From: Streptomyces sp. PsTaAH-137
GTDB lineage: Bacteria; Actinomycetota; Actinomycetes; Streptomycetales; Streptomycetaceae
NCBI RefSeq assembly: GCF_003259365.1
Contig: NZ_QLLY01000001.1
Location: forward strand, 682,001-746,000
Length of the DNA: 64,000 nt
Direction of reading: 5' to 3'
Shown here: in pieces, positions 16,385 through 24,431 of the stretch
How the letters are laid out: every line of letters begins with the position of its first letter
Position numbering within the stretch: position 1 is the first letter of the stretch
The notes under the pieces: generated by a model
Told to the model about the DNA's origin: nothing
The model's database searches: none
The model's input: only the letters and a program-made list of their open reading frames with translations
Position numbers and translations under genes: made by a program

Positions 16385-16446
16385 GTGGGCATGCGCCCAC
16401 CGTAGACGAGTGGGCATGTGCCCACCTAGAGTGGGCGCATGCCCAC
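16385..16446. promoter_or_regulatory. three tandem TetR-type operator palindromes
   Basis: GTGGGCATGCGCCCAC (16385-16400), GTGGGCATGTGCCCAC (16410-16425) and GTGGGCGCATGCCCAC (16431-16446) are three copies of one 16-bp palindrome. The third contains the methyltransferase ATG (16439). A consensus-like -10 TAGAGT (16427-16432) ends 6 nt before that ATG, so the methyltransferase mRNA is probably leaderless. The first copy overlaps a likely -10 (TACGGT, minus strand 16404-16399) of the tetR gene. Confidence 0.85.
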
Positions 16447-17242
16447 TAACCCTGCCTCCGGTCCGGACGCACCGCACAAGGCCCGTGGCATGGCGGAGTC
16501 GTTCGGCACCGACCCCGCCCGCTACGACCGCGCCCGCCCCCGCTACCCGGACGCCCTGGTGCGGCGGATCGTCGCCGCGGCGCCCGGCCGCGACGTCCTC
16601 GACGTGGGATGCGGTACGGGGATCGCCGCGCGCCAGTTCCGGGCGGCGGGCTGCACCGTCCTCGGCGTCGACGCCGACGCGCGCATGGCCGGCTTCGCGC
16701 GCGACCGCGGACTGCCCGTGGAGGTCGCCGGGTTCGAGAGCTGGGACGACGCGGGCCGCACCTTCGACGCGGTCGTCGCCGGGCAGACCTGGCACTGGAT
16801 CGACCCCGTCGCGGGCGCGGCGAAGGCGGCGCACGTGCTGCGTCCCGGCGGCCGGATCGCCCTGATGTGGAACGTCTACCGGCCCGCCGGCGACCTCGCC
16901 GACGCGTTCGCCGCCGCCCATCGCGCGGCCCTGCCCGACGCCCCGCGGACGCCCTGGAAGCGCTCGGCCTCCGAGGCCTACGGCGCCCTCTTCGAGAAGG
17001 TGGCCGACAGCCTGCGCGCCGTCGCATCCTTCGGCGAACCCGAGCGCTGGGAGGTCGCCTGGGAACAGCCCTACACGCGCGACGCCTGGCTGGAACACCT
17101 CACGACCAGCGGCGAGGCGGCGCTGTACACCCCGCGTCAGACGGCGGACCTGCTCGCCCGCACCGGCGCCGTGATCGACGCGCGCGGCGGCACGTTCACG
17201 ATGCCGTACCTCACCGTGGCGGTCACGGCTGCCGCGTCCTGA
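16439..17242 (+). CDS. SAM-dependent methyltransferase
   Basis: 267 residues with a class I methyltransferase Rossmann fold. Motif I is 'DVLDVGCGTGIAARQF', the acidic residue of motif II is in 'VLGVDADARMAGFAR', motif post-I is 'FDAVVAGQTWHWID', and 'HVLRPGGRIALMW' is motif III. The N-terminal 'FGTDPARYDRARPRYP' is typical of the UbiE/TAM-like small-molecule methyltransferases. The acceptor is unknown. The ATG at 16439 sits within an operator palindrome and has no ribosome-binding site, which fits a leaderless message; an internal ATG at 16490 is the alternative start. The divergent TetR protein is its likely repressor. Confidence 0.87.
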   Translation: MPTNPASGPDAPHKARGMAESFGTDPARYDRARPRYPDALVRRIVAAAPGRDVLDVGCGTGIAARQFRAAGCTVLGVDADARMAGFARDRGLPVEVAGFESWDDAGRTFDAVVAGQTWHWIDPVAGAAKAAHVLRPGGRIALMWNVYRPAGDLADAFAAAHRAALPDAPRTPWKRSASEAYGALFEKVADSLRAVASFGEPERWEVAWEQPYTRDAWLEHLTTSGEAALYTPRQTADLLARTGAVIDARGGTFTMPYLTVAVTAAAS

Positions 17243-17260
17243 CCTCCGGCGTCGCAGGCG

Positions 17261-17283
17261 TTGTCAGTACCGGGTGCTATCCC
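17261..17283 (+). promoter_or_regulatory. PafBC (RecA-NDp)-like DNA-damage promoter
   Basis: TTGTCAGTA (17261-17269), 8 nt, then TATCCC (17278-17283). This is close to the actinobacterial RecA-independent DNA-damage promoter TTGTCRGTG-N8-TANNNT, with two deviations (A for the final G, C for the final T). It lies 18 bp after the methyltransferase stop and upstream of the small Cys-rich gene. Confidence 0.5.
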
Positions 17284-17369
17284 TGGGAAGGGAAGAAGCA
17301 CGACGGACCGACGACGGAGGAGTCATCATCCAGGACGGACGGCAGCGGCGTTCCGGGCAGGACCTGTGT

Positions 17370-17585
17370 GTGCGGCGGCATCCCGAGACACAGGTGGAGT
17401 GCGTGCTCCCCGACACGCACTACCCGCGCCCGCACTACGCCTTGGACGGAACGGCATGGCACGACGGCCTGTGCGGCGCGTGCCACGGCAGCGGGAGCCG
17501 CGACGGAGAGGTCTGCGACTCCTGCCGCGGCGGAGGTTTCTGCCTTCTGGAGATCGAGATCGACGCGGACATCGAGGGGGAGTGA
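17370..17585 (+). CDS. small zinc-knuckle (CxxCxG) protein
   Basis: A small protein of about 71 residues from the GTG at 17370. Two DnaJ-type half-knuckles, 'CGACHGSG' and 'CDSCRGGGFC', can bind one zinc, and the C-terminus is acidic ('EIEIDADIEGE'). The start is uncertain. The open frame extends to a GTG at 17274, but that lies inside the predicted promoter. A strong GGAGGAG site near 17313-17319 is followed in this frame only by GTC and ATC codons, so a non-standard start there would add about 18 residues. I do not recognise a function; the context suggests a DNA-damage-induced accessory protein. Confidence 0.6.
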   Translation: MRRHPETQVECVLPDTHYPRPHYALDGTAWHDGLCGACHGSGSRDGEVCDSCRGGGFCLLEIEIDADIEGE

Positions 17586-17607
17586 GAGATGAGGCCGTCG
17601 GGCGGCG

Positions 17608-19065
17608 TCAGTCCTTGTAGACCTCGGCCCGGTCCACGCTGACGAAGGAGCCGGTGGACGCGGCGCTGTGCTCGCCGGTGACCCGTACGCGCAGCGTGTG
17701 CGGGCCGCTCGCCAGGCGCGGGCTCAGGTACTGGAGCGTCTCGCCGGTGCGGATCGCGCCGTAGAAGTCGACGCGCTGTTCGGGCCCGCCGTCGACGCTG
17801 ACCGCCGCGATCCCGTTCCCGGTGTCCTTGACCGACAGGAGCGCGATCCGGGTGCCGGAGAAGGTGAACGTCGCCGTGTTGCCGGCCTTGTCGCTCCAGT
17901 GGTCGTCGCTCCAGAAGCACTGCGCGGCGCAGCCGGTGCCCGAGTTCCAGGTGCCGGTGTACGTCACGCCGCCGTCGCCGCTGGTGCGACTGTCGTCGTT
18001 GATCCAGTAGTTGCCCGAGCCGGGGTCGCCGGACGGCAGGTTCTGGGTCGCGCCCATGGCGAGCGGCGTGCCGAGGTTCGGGCTGCCGTCGGCGTTCCAG
18101 GAGATCTTCTGCGCGCGGGTCGTGCGGTTGGTGTACGTGTTCGTGGACGTGGTCTTGGCGTGGTAGACCAGCCAGTCCTCGGTCCCGTCGGGGGACTTGA
18201 AGAAGGCGTGGTGGCCGGGGCCGAACACGCCGCGGGCGTCCGCGCGGGAGAACACCGGGCCCGAGGTCTGCGTCCAGTTGCCCGGGACGAGCGGATCGGC
18301 GTTGTCCGCGAGGGACATCATCCAGACCTGGTAGTCGGGCTTCCCGGTGTCGCAGGTCGAGTACGTCATCCACGTACGGCCGTTGCGGTTCAGGAACTCC
18401 GGGCCCTCGCGCACCTCCGGGCAGCCCCCGGCGGCATTGATCGCGACCGCGTCGCCCGACACGGTGTACGGGTTCGACATCGGCGCGATGTTCAGGCCGT
18501 TGTGCTGGTACGGGTTGATGCCGCTGTACGCGAGATACAGCTTGCCGTTGTGCTGGAGGATGCCCGGGTCGATCGCGAAGTCGCCGGTGTGGTTGGGCGG
18601 GGCGAGCTTCGCCTTGAAGTGGTACGGCCCGGTCGGGTCGTCGCCCGACGACTCCAGGACGAAGAGCCGGTGGTGGTCGTCCGTGCCGTCGTCGGCCGTG
18701 TAGTACAGGTACCAGTGGTTGTTGAAGCGGTAGAACTCGGGCGCCCAGATGTGCTGGTTGCGGGAGGTGTCGGTGTCCGTCCACACCGTCTTCGGCTCGG
18801 CGTCGAGCAGGGTGGCCAGGGACGGCGAGCTCCACATCTTGATGCTGTCGCCCTGGGTGGTGGTCAGGTGGTAGGCCCCGTTCGCATACGTCAGATAAGG
18901 ATCGGGGCCGGTGTTCAGCGGGTTGCGGAAGGTGCCGCTCGCGGCCACGGAACTCGCCGGCCGTGCGGCGGGCTCCTGATGGGCGCTGGCCTGCGGGCTG
19001 CAGGCCAGCCCCGCGAGCAGTGCGAGGAGTGCGGGAACGAGGGCGGTACGGGACCGTGCGCGCAC
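17608..19065 (-). CDS. secreted GH43 glycosidase (arabinanase/arabinofuranosidase-like)
   Basis: 485 residues. A signal peptide runs to about Ala28 ('LLAGLACSPQASA'). A five-bladed GH43 propeller follows with its catalytic trio: base Asp55 in 'TGPDPYLTY', pKa-modulating Asp166 in 'FAIDPGIL', and acid Glu220 in 'EVREGPEF'. The last 120 residues ('YTGTWNSGTG...SVDRAEVYKD') form a carbohydrate-binding-like beta-sandwich. GH43 enzymes mainly cut alpha-L-arabinosyl or beta-xylosyl links. The GTG start lies 10 nt from a LacI-type palindrome that overlaps the ribosome-binding site, so it belongs to the LacI regulon next door. Confidence 0.86.
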   Translation of the reverse strand: MRARSRTALVPALLALLAGLACSPQASAHQEPAARPASSVAASGTFRNPLNTGPDPYLTYANGAYHLTTTQGDSIKMWSSPSLATLLDAEPKTVWTDTDTSRNQHIWAPEFYRFNNHWYLYYTADDGTDDHHRLFVLESSGDDPTGPYHFKAKLAPPNHTGDFAIDPGILQHNGKLYLAYSGINPYQHNGLNIAPMSNPYTVSGDAVAINAAGGCPEVREGPEFLNRNGRTWMTYSTCDTGKPDYQVWMMSLADNADPLVPGNWTQTSGPVFSRADARGVFGPGHHAFFKSPDGTEDWLVYHAKTTSTNTYTNRTTRAQKISWNADGSPNLGTPLAMGATQNLPSGDPGSGNYWINDDSRTSGDGGVTYTGTWNSGTGCAAQCFWSDDHWSDKAGNTATFTFSGTRIALLSVKDTGNGIAAVSVDGGPEQRVDFYGAIRTGETLQYLSPRLASGPHTLRVRVTGEHSAASTGSFVSVDRAEVYKD

Positions 19066-19074
19066 GAGCGGCTC

Positions 19075-19090
19075 CTTACATCGATGTAAG
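19075..19090. promoter_or_regulatory. LacI-type operator before the GH43 gene
   Basis: CTTACATCGATGTAAG is a perfect 16-bp palindrome. Its end overlaps the AAGGAG ribosome-binding site of the GH43 gene, so bound repressor would sit across the translation start region. It belongs to a set of four matching sites (also 22440, 24342 and 49332). Confidence 0.85.
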
Positions 19091-19175
19091 TCCCAGAGGT
19101 TCAGGACGTTAGGGAAGGGGGCGGTGCGGTGTCAACGAGGCGCTGCCGGTCAGGAGTTGCTCCTGGTGCACAGGG

Positions 19176-20114
19176 TTACTGCCCGCCGAGGCCCGTCGTC
19201 GCCACGGACTTGACGATGTGCCGCTGGAAGAAGACGAACACGGCGACCAGGGGCAGCGCCGCGAGCACGGCCGAGGCCATCGACTGCGCGTACTGGATCC
19301 CGTACGCGTCCTTCACCGTGGTGATGCCGACCGGCAGCGTCATCAGGGAGGGGTCGGACGTCGACACGAACGGCCACAGGAAGTTGTTCCACGCCCCGAT
19401 GAAGACGAAGATCGCGACGGCCGCGAGCATCGGCCGGGACAGGGGAAGCAGCACCGACCAGAAGATCCGCCAGTGCCCGGCGCCGTCGATGCGGGCCGCC
19501 TCCTCCAGTTCGACGGGCAGCGAGTCGAAGTGCTTCTTCAGGATGAACACCATCACGGGCGCCACGGTCTGCGGCAGGATCACCGCCGCGTACGTGTCGA
19601 GGAGATGCAGCGTCAGCATCTGCTCGAACCACGGCACGATCAGGATCTGCGGCGGTACCAGAACCGCCGCGATCGTCAGGGCGAACAGCCACTTGCGGCC
19701 GGCGAACAGGGTACGGGAGAAGGCGTAGCCGGCCATCGCGGAGACCAGCACGGTGATCACGGTGACGGCGACGGAGATCAAGAAGCTGTTGAGCATCCAC
19801 AGCGGCAGATCGCCGCGCTCCCACACGGTGCTGAACGCCTGGAGCGTGAAGCCGTGCTGCGGCCAGATCCAGTGCACCGGATCACTCGCGTCCGCTTCGG
19901 ACTTGAAGGCCGTGAGCAGCGCCCACGCCATCGGCAGCAGCCAGATCAGGGCGGCGACCACGAGGACCACGAGGGCGAGGGCGCGTGTGGTGCGGCCCGC
20001 GCCGAGGGTGAGGTTCGTGGTCGTGCGGCCCTCGGCCCGGCCCGGCCGCGGCGGGCGGACGGGAACGATGCGCTGTCTGGCGGGGCGGACGGGGGCGTCG
20101 GTGGTGGTCGTCAT
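19176..20114 (-). CDS. sugar ABC transporter permease (MalG type)
   Basis: 312 residues, six predicted membrane helices after a basic N-terminal tail. The EAA loop that contacts the ATPase is 'ELEEAARIDGAGHWRIFWSVLLPLSRP', the sugar-transporter (CUT1) form. It follows the other permease gene with a 1-nt gap and is the last gene of the binding-protein operon. No ATPase gene is present in the cluster, so it probably uses a shared ATPase such as MsiK, as other Streptomyces CUT1 systems do. Confidence 0.9.
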   Translation of the reverse strand: MTTTTDAPVRPARQRIVPVRPPRPGRAEGRTTTNLTLGAGRTTRALALVVLVVAALIWLLPMAWALLTAFKSEADASDPVHWIWPQHGFTLQAFSTVWERGDLPLWMLNSFLISVAVTVITVLVSAMAGYAFSRTLFAGRKWLFALTIAAVLVPPQILIVPWFEQMLTLHLLDTYAAVILPQTVAPVMVFILKKHFDSLPVELEEAARIDGAGHWRIFWSVLLPLSRPMLAAVAIFVFIGAWNNFLWPFVSTSDPSLMTLPVGITTVKDAYGIQYAQSMASAVLAALPLVAVFVFFQRHIVKSVATTGLGGQ

Positions 20115-20115
20115 G

Positions 20116-21021
20116 TCACTTCTCCCGGCGGCGGAGTACGGCGAACTGGGCGGCGGAGGCGAGCAGCACGAGGGCGAAGAAGATGTAGCTGATCGCCGAC
20201 GCGTAGCCGAGCCGGTAGCCGGTGAAGCCGACGTCGTAGATGTACTCGACGACCGGCCGCGTCGAGTTGTTCGGGCCGCCCTTCGTCAGCAGGTACACCT
20301 GGTCGAAGACCTTCAGGGAGGCCAGGACCTGGAGCACGGTGATGACCGTCGTGATGCGGCCCAGCTGCGGCAGCGTGATCGAGAACAGGCGCCGCCAGGC
20401 ACCGGCGCCGTCGATGGCTGCGGCCTCGTACAGGTGGTCGGGGATCGACTGGAGGGCGGCCAGGTAGAGCAGGAAGTTGAAGCCGACCGTCCACCACAGG
20501 GTCGTCAGCGCGATCGCCCACAGCGCCACCGACTCGTCGCTCAGCCAGGCGACCTGGTCGAGGCCGATCGCGCCCAGCAGGTGGTTGTAGACGCCGAGAT
20601 CGGGCTGGTAGAGCCACAGCCAGAGCAGGCCGACGACACCGACGGGAAGCAGGTACGGCGCGAAGAACGCGAGGCGCCACACCCATTGGCCCGGCAGGCC
20701 GGTGTGCACGAGGAGCGCCATGCCGAGCGCCACCACGACCAGCGGGACGGTCGAGATCAGCGTGAACAGGACGGTGTGCCACAGGGCCCGCCACATCTCC
20801 GCGTCCCCGAACGCCTCGCTGAAGTTGTCGAGGCCGACGAAGGACGGGGCGTGCGCGGACAGCGCCTTGTCCGTGAGCGCCGTCCACAGGCCCTGGCCGA
20901 GCGGCCACAGCAGGAAGACGGCGAACAGGACGAGGAAGGGGAGGGCGAAGAGCAGGCCCGGGGGCAGCAGCCGGCGCGGCGACGGCGGTCCCGGCCGGGG
21001 TGAGACGTGCGGAGAGGACAT
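20116..21021 (-). CDS. sugar ABC transporter permease (MalF type)
   Basis: 301 residues with six predicted helices ('LFALPFLVLFAVFLLWPLG', 'VLFTLISTVPLVVVALGMAL' and others). The EAA loop is 'DHLYEAAAIDGAGAWRRLFSITLPQLGRI'. It pairs with the downstream MalG-type permease to form the membrane channel. I start at the ATG at 21021; upstream sequence belongs to the binding-protein gene. Confidence 0.9.
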   Translation of the reverse strand: MSSPHVSPRPGPPSPRRLLPPGLLFALPFLVLFAVFLLWPLGQGLWTALTDKALSAHAPSFVGLDNFSEAFGDAEMWRALWHTVLFTLISTVPLVVVALGMALLVHTGLPGQWVWRLAFFAPYLLPVGVVGLLWLWLYQPDLGVYNHLLGAIGLDQVAWLSDESVALWAIALTTLWWTVGFNFLLYLAALQSIPDHLYEAAAIDGAGAWRRLFSITLPQLGRITTVITVLQVLASLKVFDQVYLLTKGGPNNSTRPVVEYIYDVGFTGYRLGYASAISYIFFALVLLASAAQFAVLRRREK

Positions 21022-21041
21022 CGTTGTGCCTCCAGGGAGTG

Positions 21042-22385
21042 TCAGGCCGGGCTGGGCTTGGAGAGGAAGGTGTTGACGCGGCGCACCATCGCGCGCGCCG
21101 CGCGGTCCGGGGAGAGACCGTCGAGCAGGGCCTGCTGGAGCACCTGCGACATGGCGTTCTGGAAGTCGGAGCCCGCGCCGACGAACCAGGCCGCCGGGTC
21201 GAGGACCACCTGCGACGCGGCCGACTTGTAGTGGGCCTGCGGCAGCAGTCCGGCGTACGCCTTGGTGCGGGTGACCGGCGTGTATGCGGGGATGTGCCCG
21301 GCGGTCGCCCAGGTCTGGCCCGCCTTGAGCAGCGCGGCCACGGCCTGGTGGGTGCGGCGGCGGTGCTCGGCGTCGGGGCTGTCGCGGTGGGGGAGCACGA
21401 AGGAGTGCGAGTCGGCGTAGATCGCGGGGGTGCCGAAGACGGTCGGGAACGGGGCGGCGTCCACCTTCTTGTCCGCGGTGCGGAACGTGCCGAGCTCCCA
21501 CTCGCCGGACAGCGCCATCGCCGTCTGCCGGTTGGTGAACGCGGCCACGCTCGCGTTGTAGTCGAGCCGCTTGGGGTTGGCCTTGCCGTCGACCAGCTTG
21601 GCCATGAACGCGATGACCTCGGCCATGCGGTCCAGGTCCACCTTCGCGGGCCCGCCGGGCGGCAGGTCGAAGACGCCGCCCGTCTGCTTGTACAGGCCGT
21701 AGAAGAGCCGCCAGCCCTGCGCCGTGTCGTTGACGTACCCGAAGGAGATGCCCTCTTTGCCCGAGGCCTTCGCGAGCTCCCGACCGGCGGCGAGGAACTG
21801 GTCGGGGGACGAGAACGCGTCCAGGTCCAGCGTGCCGTCCGCCTTCAGAAGGCCCGCCTTCTTCACCGGCTCTGGGTGGAAGAACACGATGAAGGGGTGG
21901 GTGTCGAGCGGGATCGCGTAGGTCGCGCCGTCGTACTGCGTCCGGCTCCACACCGCGTCGGCGAAGTCGCCCTCGTGGACGCCGAACTCGGCCAGCAAGT
22001 CCATGTCCCACGGGTCCACGAGCCCGGTCGGCGCGTAACCAGCGAGCCGCGACATGTGCGCGACGGCCACGTCGGGACCGCGCCCGCCGGCCGACGCCAT
22101 GGCCAGCTTCGTGTAGTACGGGGTGCCCCACTCCAGGACGGTGCGCTCGATGTGCGTGCCCCGCATGTCGGGCTGCGCCTTGCGCACCATCTCGTTGAGC
22201 AGGCCGCCGTCGGCTCCCTGGAACAGGTCCCACAGGCGGACCGTGCCGTCGCCCGCGGCCAGTGCGCTGCCGCAGCCGCTGAGCGCGCCCGCGCCGAGGA
22301 CCGAGGCCCCGGCGGCGAGCGCGGCCGTCAGGGCGCGGCGTCTGGTGAGCGCGGGGCGACCGACGGGGGCGGGTGTGCCGGTCAT
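21042..22385 (-). CDS. sugar ABC transporter substrate-binding lipoprotein
   Basis: 447 residues. The N-terminus has a twin-arginine-like run 'TRRRALTAALAAG' and a lipobox 'LSGC' (Cys38), so it is probably exported by Tat and lipid-anchored. The rest is an extracellular solute-binding domain of family 1 ('VRLWDLFQGADGG', 'FVVFFHPEPVKKAG'-like region, 'AMALSGEWELGTF', 'KVDAAPFPTVFG'). It captures an oligosaccharide, probably released by the GH43 and GH93-like enzymes. The ATG at 22385 follows a GGAAGGAG site; a LacI operator lies 55 bp upstream of it. Confidence 0.9.
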   Translation of the reverse strand: MTGTPAPVGRPALTRRRALTAALAAGASVLGAGALSGCGSALAAGDGTVRLWDLFQGADGGLLNEMVRKAQPDMRGTHIERTVLEWGTPYYTKLAMASAGGRGPDVAVAHMSRLAGYAPTGLVDPWDMDLLAEFGVHEGDFADAVWSRTQYDGATYAIPLDTHPFIVFFHPEPVKKAGLLKADGTLDLDAFSSPDQFLAAGRELAKASGKEGISFGYVNDTAQGWRLFYGLYKQTGGVFDLPPGGPAKVDLDRMAEVIAFMAKLVDGKANPKRLDYNASVAAFTNRQTAMALSGEWELGTFRTADKKVDAAPFPTVFGTPAIYADSHSFVLPHRDSPDAEHRRRTHQAVAALLKAGQTWATAGHIPAYTPVTRTKAYAGLLPQAHYKSAASQVVLDPAAWFVGAGSDFQNAMSQVLQQALLDGLSPDRAARAMVRRVNTFLSKPSPA

Positions 22386-22439
22386 GAGGCTCCTTCCCGG
22401 TGGGCGGCGGGGTCGTCCCGACACCGCCGCCCACGGACA

Positions 22440-22451
22440 TACATCGATGTA
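22440..22451. promoter_or_regulatory. LacI-type operator before the ABC transporter operon
   Basis: TACATCGATGTA, within the flanks ATACATCGATGTAAAC, matches the GH43 operator. It lies between the GH2 stop and the binding-protein start, giving the transporter its own regulated promoter. Confidence 0.82.
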
Positions 22452-22470
22452 AACGAGAGGATGGGCTGAG

Positions 22471-24279
22471 CTAGTTCACGTTCTCGAAGGCGGCCGCGCG
22501 GAGCTGGGCCGCCCGCAGCAGGGCGGTGTCGACCTTCTCGCCGCGGTCGAAGCGGTAGATGCCGTTGCGCTCCTGGAAGACGTCCGTGAGCTGGGTGTAG
22601 CAGTAGCCGAACATGTCCGGGTCGTCGAGCAGGACACCCGTCAGGCCGGTAAACCGCTCGACGAACTCCTCGGCGCTGCGCGGCCGTTCGCCGTAGCCCC
22701 AGGAGTCGTCGAGGACATTGCCGGCGGCCTCGGCGGCGGCCGCCGCGTCCCACCAGATGCCGCCGAACTCGCTGCAGAAGTACGGCTGCCCGCCGTACGG
22801 GACCGACCAGACGCGGCCGTCGGGGCCGGTGTTGAGGTACGGCCGGTTCTCCGCGAGGCCGCTCATGATCTTCGCGAACTCCGCCGGGTCCTGCTCGTAG
22901 CAGTGCGAGTCGTACACGTCGGTCTCCGGCACCCGGTGCGCGTACCCGGAGGCGTCGATCACCGGGCGGGTGCCGTCGGCCTGCTTCGTGGCCCGGAACA
23001 TCGCGTGCGTGACGTCGTCGAGCTGTGTGATGCGGTCGTGCAGGTTCTGGTACGTCTCGTTGAGCGGGCACCAGCCGATGACCGAGGGGTGCGAGTAGTC
23101 CCGCTCGACGGCCTCCAGCCACTGGGTGACGTAACTGGCGTCGGGCCGCTGGTTGTCGTCGCGGACGCCGACCTCGCAGCCCCAGTCTCCGAACTCGCCC
23201 CACACCAGATAGCCGAGCCGGTCCGCGTGGTACAGGAACCGCTCCTCGAAGACCTTCTGGTGCAGCCGCGCGCCGTTGAAGCCCGCGGCGATGCCGAGTT
23301 CGATGTCGCGCACCAGGTCGGCGTCGCTCGGCGCCGTCATCAGGCCGTCCGGGTAGTAGCCCTGGTCGAGGACGAGCCGCTGGAAGACGGGCTCACCGTT
23401 CAGGAGCAGCCGCTTGCCGTCGATCGAGACCGAGCGCAGACCGGCGTACGAGGTCACCCGGTCCACCGGGGCGCCCTCGGCGTCGACGACCTCGAAGGTG
23501 AGGTCGTACAGGTGCGGGTCGGCCGGCGACCACACGCGCTGCCGGTCCGCGGGCACGGCGAGGGCCAGGCGCGGGCTGAGGTCCAGGTCGGCGCGGGCCT
23601 CGGCGGTGACGATCGCGCCCCGCTCGTCGGCGAGGGTGGCGCGCACCCGGTGGCCCGGGGCGTTGCCGGTCAGCGGCAGCTCCAGGTGGAAGGCGCCCGA
23701 CGCCAGGTCCGGGGTGATCCGGGGCCGCCGCAGGGCGACCGTGCGCGGCACCGGCTCCAGCCACACCGTCTGCCAGATGCCGGTGGTGCGGGTGTAGTGG
23801 CAGTGCGAGTTCGCGAACCAGGTGGCCTGCTTGCCGCGGGCCTGCGGGCCGTGCCGGGTGTCGCGGGCCCGTACGACGAGCGTCAGCTCCTCGCCGGGAG
23901 CGGCGATGTCGCCGAGGTCCGCGGTGAAGGGGGTGAAGCCGCCGCGGTGCCGGGCGACCTCGGTCCCGTTCGCCCACACCGTCGCGTCGTGGTCCACCGC
24001 GCCGAAGTGCAGCAGCACCCGGGCGTCCGTCCAGTCGGCGGGCACCGTCACCGTGCGCCGGTACCAGACGGCCTCCAGGAAGTCCGTGTCGCCGATCCCG
24101 GACAGCTCCGACTCGGGGCAGAACGGCACGGTGATGCGGTCGGCCAGCTCCCGCTCCCGCAGGCCGCGTTCCAGACCGGTGTCGGACCGGTCGGTCTCGA
24201 ACTGCCAGGTGCCGTTGAGATTCAGCCAGGCGTCGCGGGCGAACTGCGGTCGCGGGTACTCGGGACGGGGGACGGGCAT
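22471..24279 (-). CDS. GH2 family glycoside hydrolase
   Basis: 602 residues without a signal peptide, so probably intracellular. Domains in order: sugar-binding jelly roll (about 1-180, 'YRRTVTVPADWTDARVLLHFGAVDHDATVW'), immunoglobulin-like domain (about 185-285), and TIM barrel. The acid/base is Glu408 in 'CPLNETYQN' and the nucleophile Glu504 in 'CSEFGGIWW'. The family includes beta-galactosidases, beta-glucuronidases and beta-mannosidases. The exact linkage is not readable, but it would act on the imported oligosaccharide. It is divergent from the lacI-type gene across a shared operator. Confidence 0.88.
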   Translation of the reverse strand: MPVPRPEYPRPQFARDAWLNLNGTWQFETDRSDTGLERGLRERELADRITVPFCPESELSGIGDTDFLEAVWYRRTVTVPADWTDARVLLHFGAVDHDATVWANGTEVARHRGGFTPFTADLGDIAAPGEELTLVVRARDTRHGPQARGKQATWFANSHCHYTRTTGIWQTVWLEPVPRTVALRRPRITPDLASGAFHLELPLTGNAPGHRVRATLADERGAIVTAEARADLDLSPRLALAVPADRQRVWSPADPHLYDLTFEVVDAEGAPVDRVTSYAGLRSVSIDGKRLLLNGEPVFQRLVLDQGYYPDGLMTAPSDADLVRDIELGIAAGFNGARLHQKVFEERFLYHADRLGYLVWGEFGDWGCEVGVRDDNQRPDASYVTQWLEAVERDYSHPSVIGWCPLNETYQNLHDRITQLDDVTHAMFRATKQADGTRPVIDASGYAHRVPETDVYDSHCYEQDPAEFAKIMSGLAENRPYLNTGPDGRVWSVPYGGQPYFCSEFGGIWWDAAAAAEAAGNVLDDSWGYGERPRSAEEFVERFTGLTGVLLDDPDMFGYCYTQLTDVFQERNGIYRFDRGEKVDTALLRAAQLRAAAFENVN

Positions 24280-24341
24280 GGTGCTCCTTGCCGGATCAAT
24301 GCGGTGTGCCAGTCGGTGCGCGGCTCATGGCACCATGGCGA

Positions 24342-24355
24342 TTACATCGTTGTAA
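24342..24355. promoter_or_regulatory. LacI-type operator between the GH2 and lacI-type genes
   Basis: TTACATCGTTGTAA is a 14-bp palindrome with one central asymmetry. It lies 63 bp from the GH2 start and 77 bp from the regulator start, and can control both divergent promoters. Confidence 0.83.
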
Positions 24356-24431
24356 ATATCCGAGCGGGGCGGGATCCGGCCCGAAACCGTTTCGTGATGC
24401 TCGGTACGATCGCGGACGGCAGACGGAAGGA

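Noticed and set aside
16400..16400. GTG at 16400 as the tetR start
   Set aside because: It lies within the first operator palindrome and lacks a ribosome-binding site; the GTG at 16346 has AAGGGGG in front.
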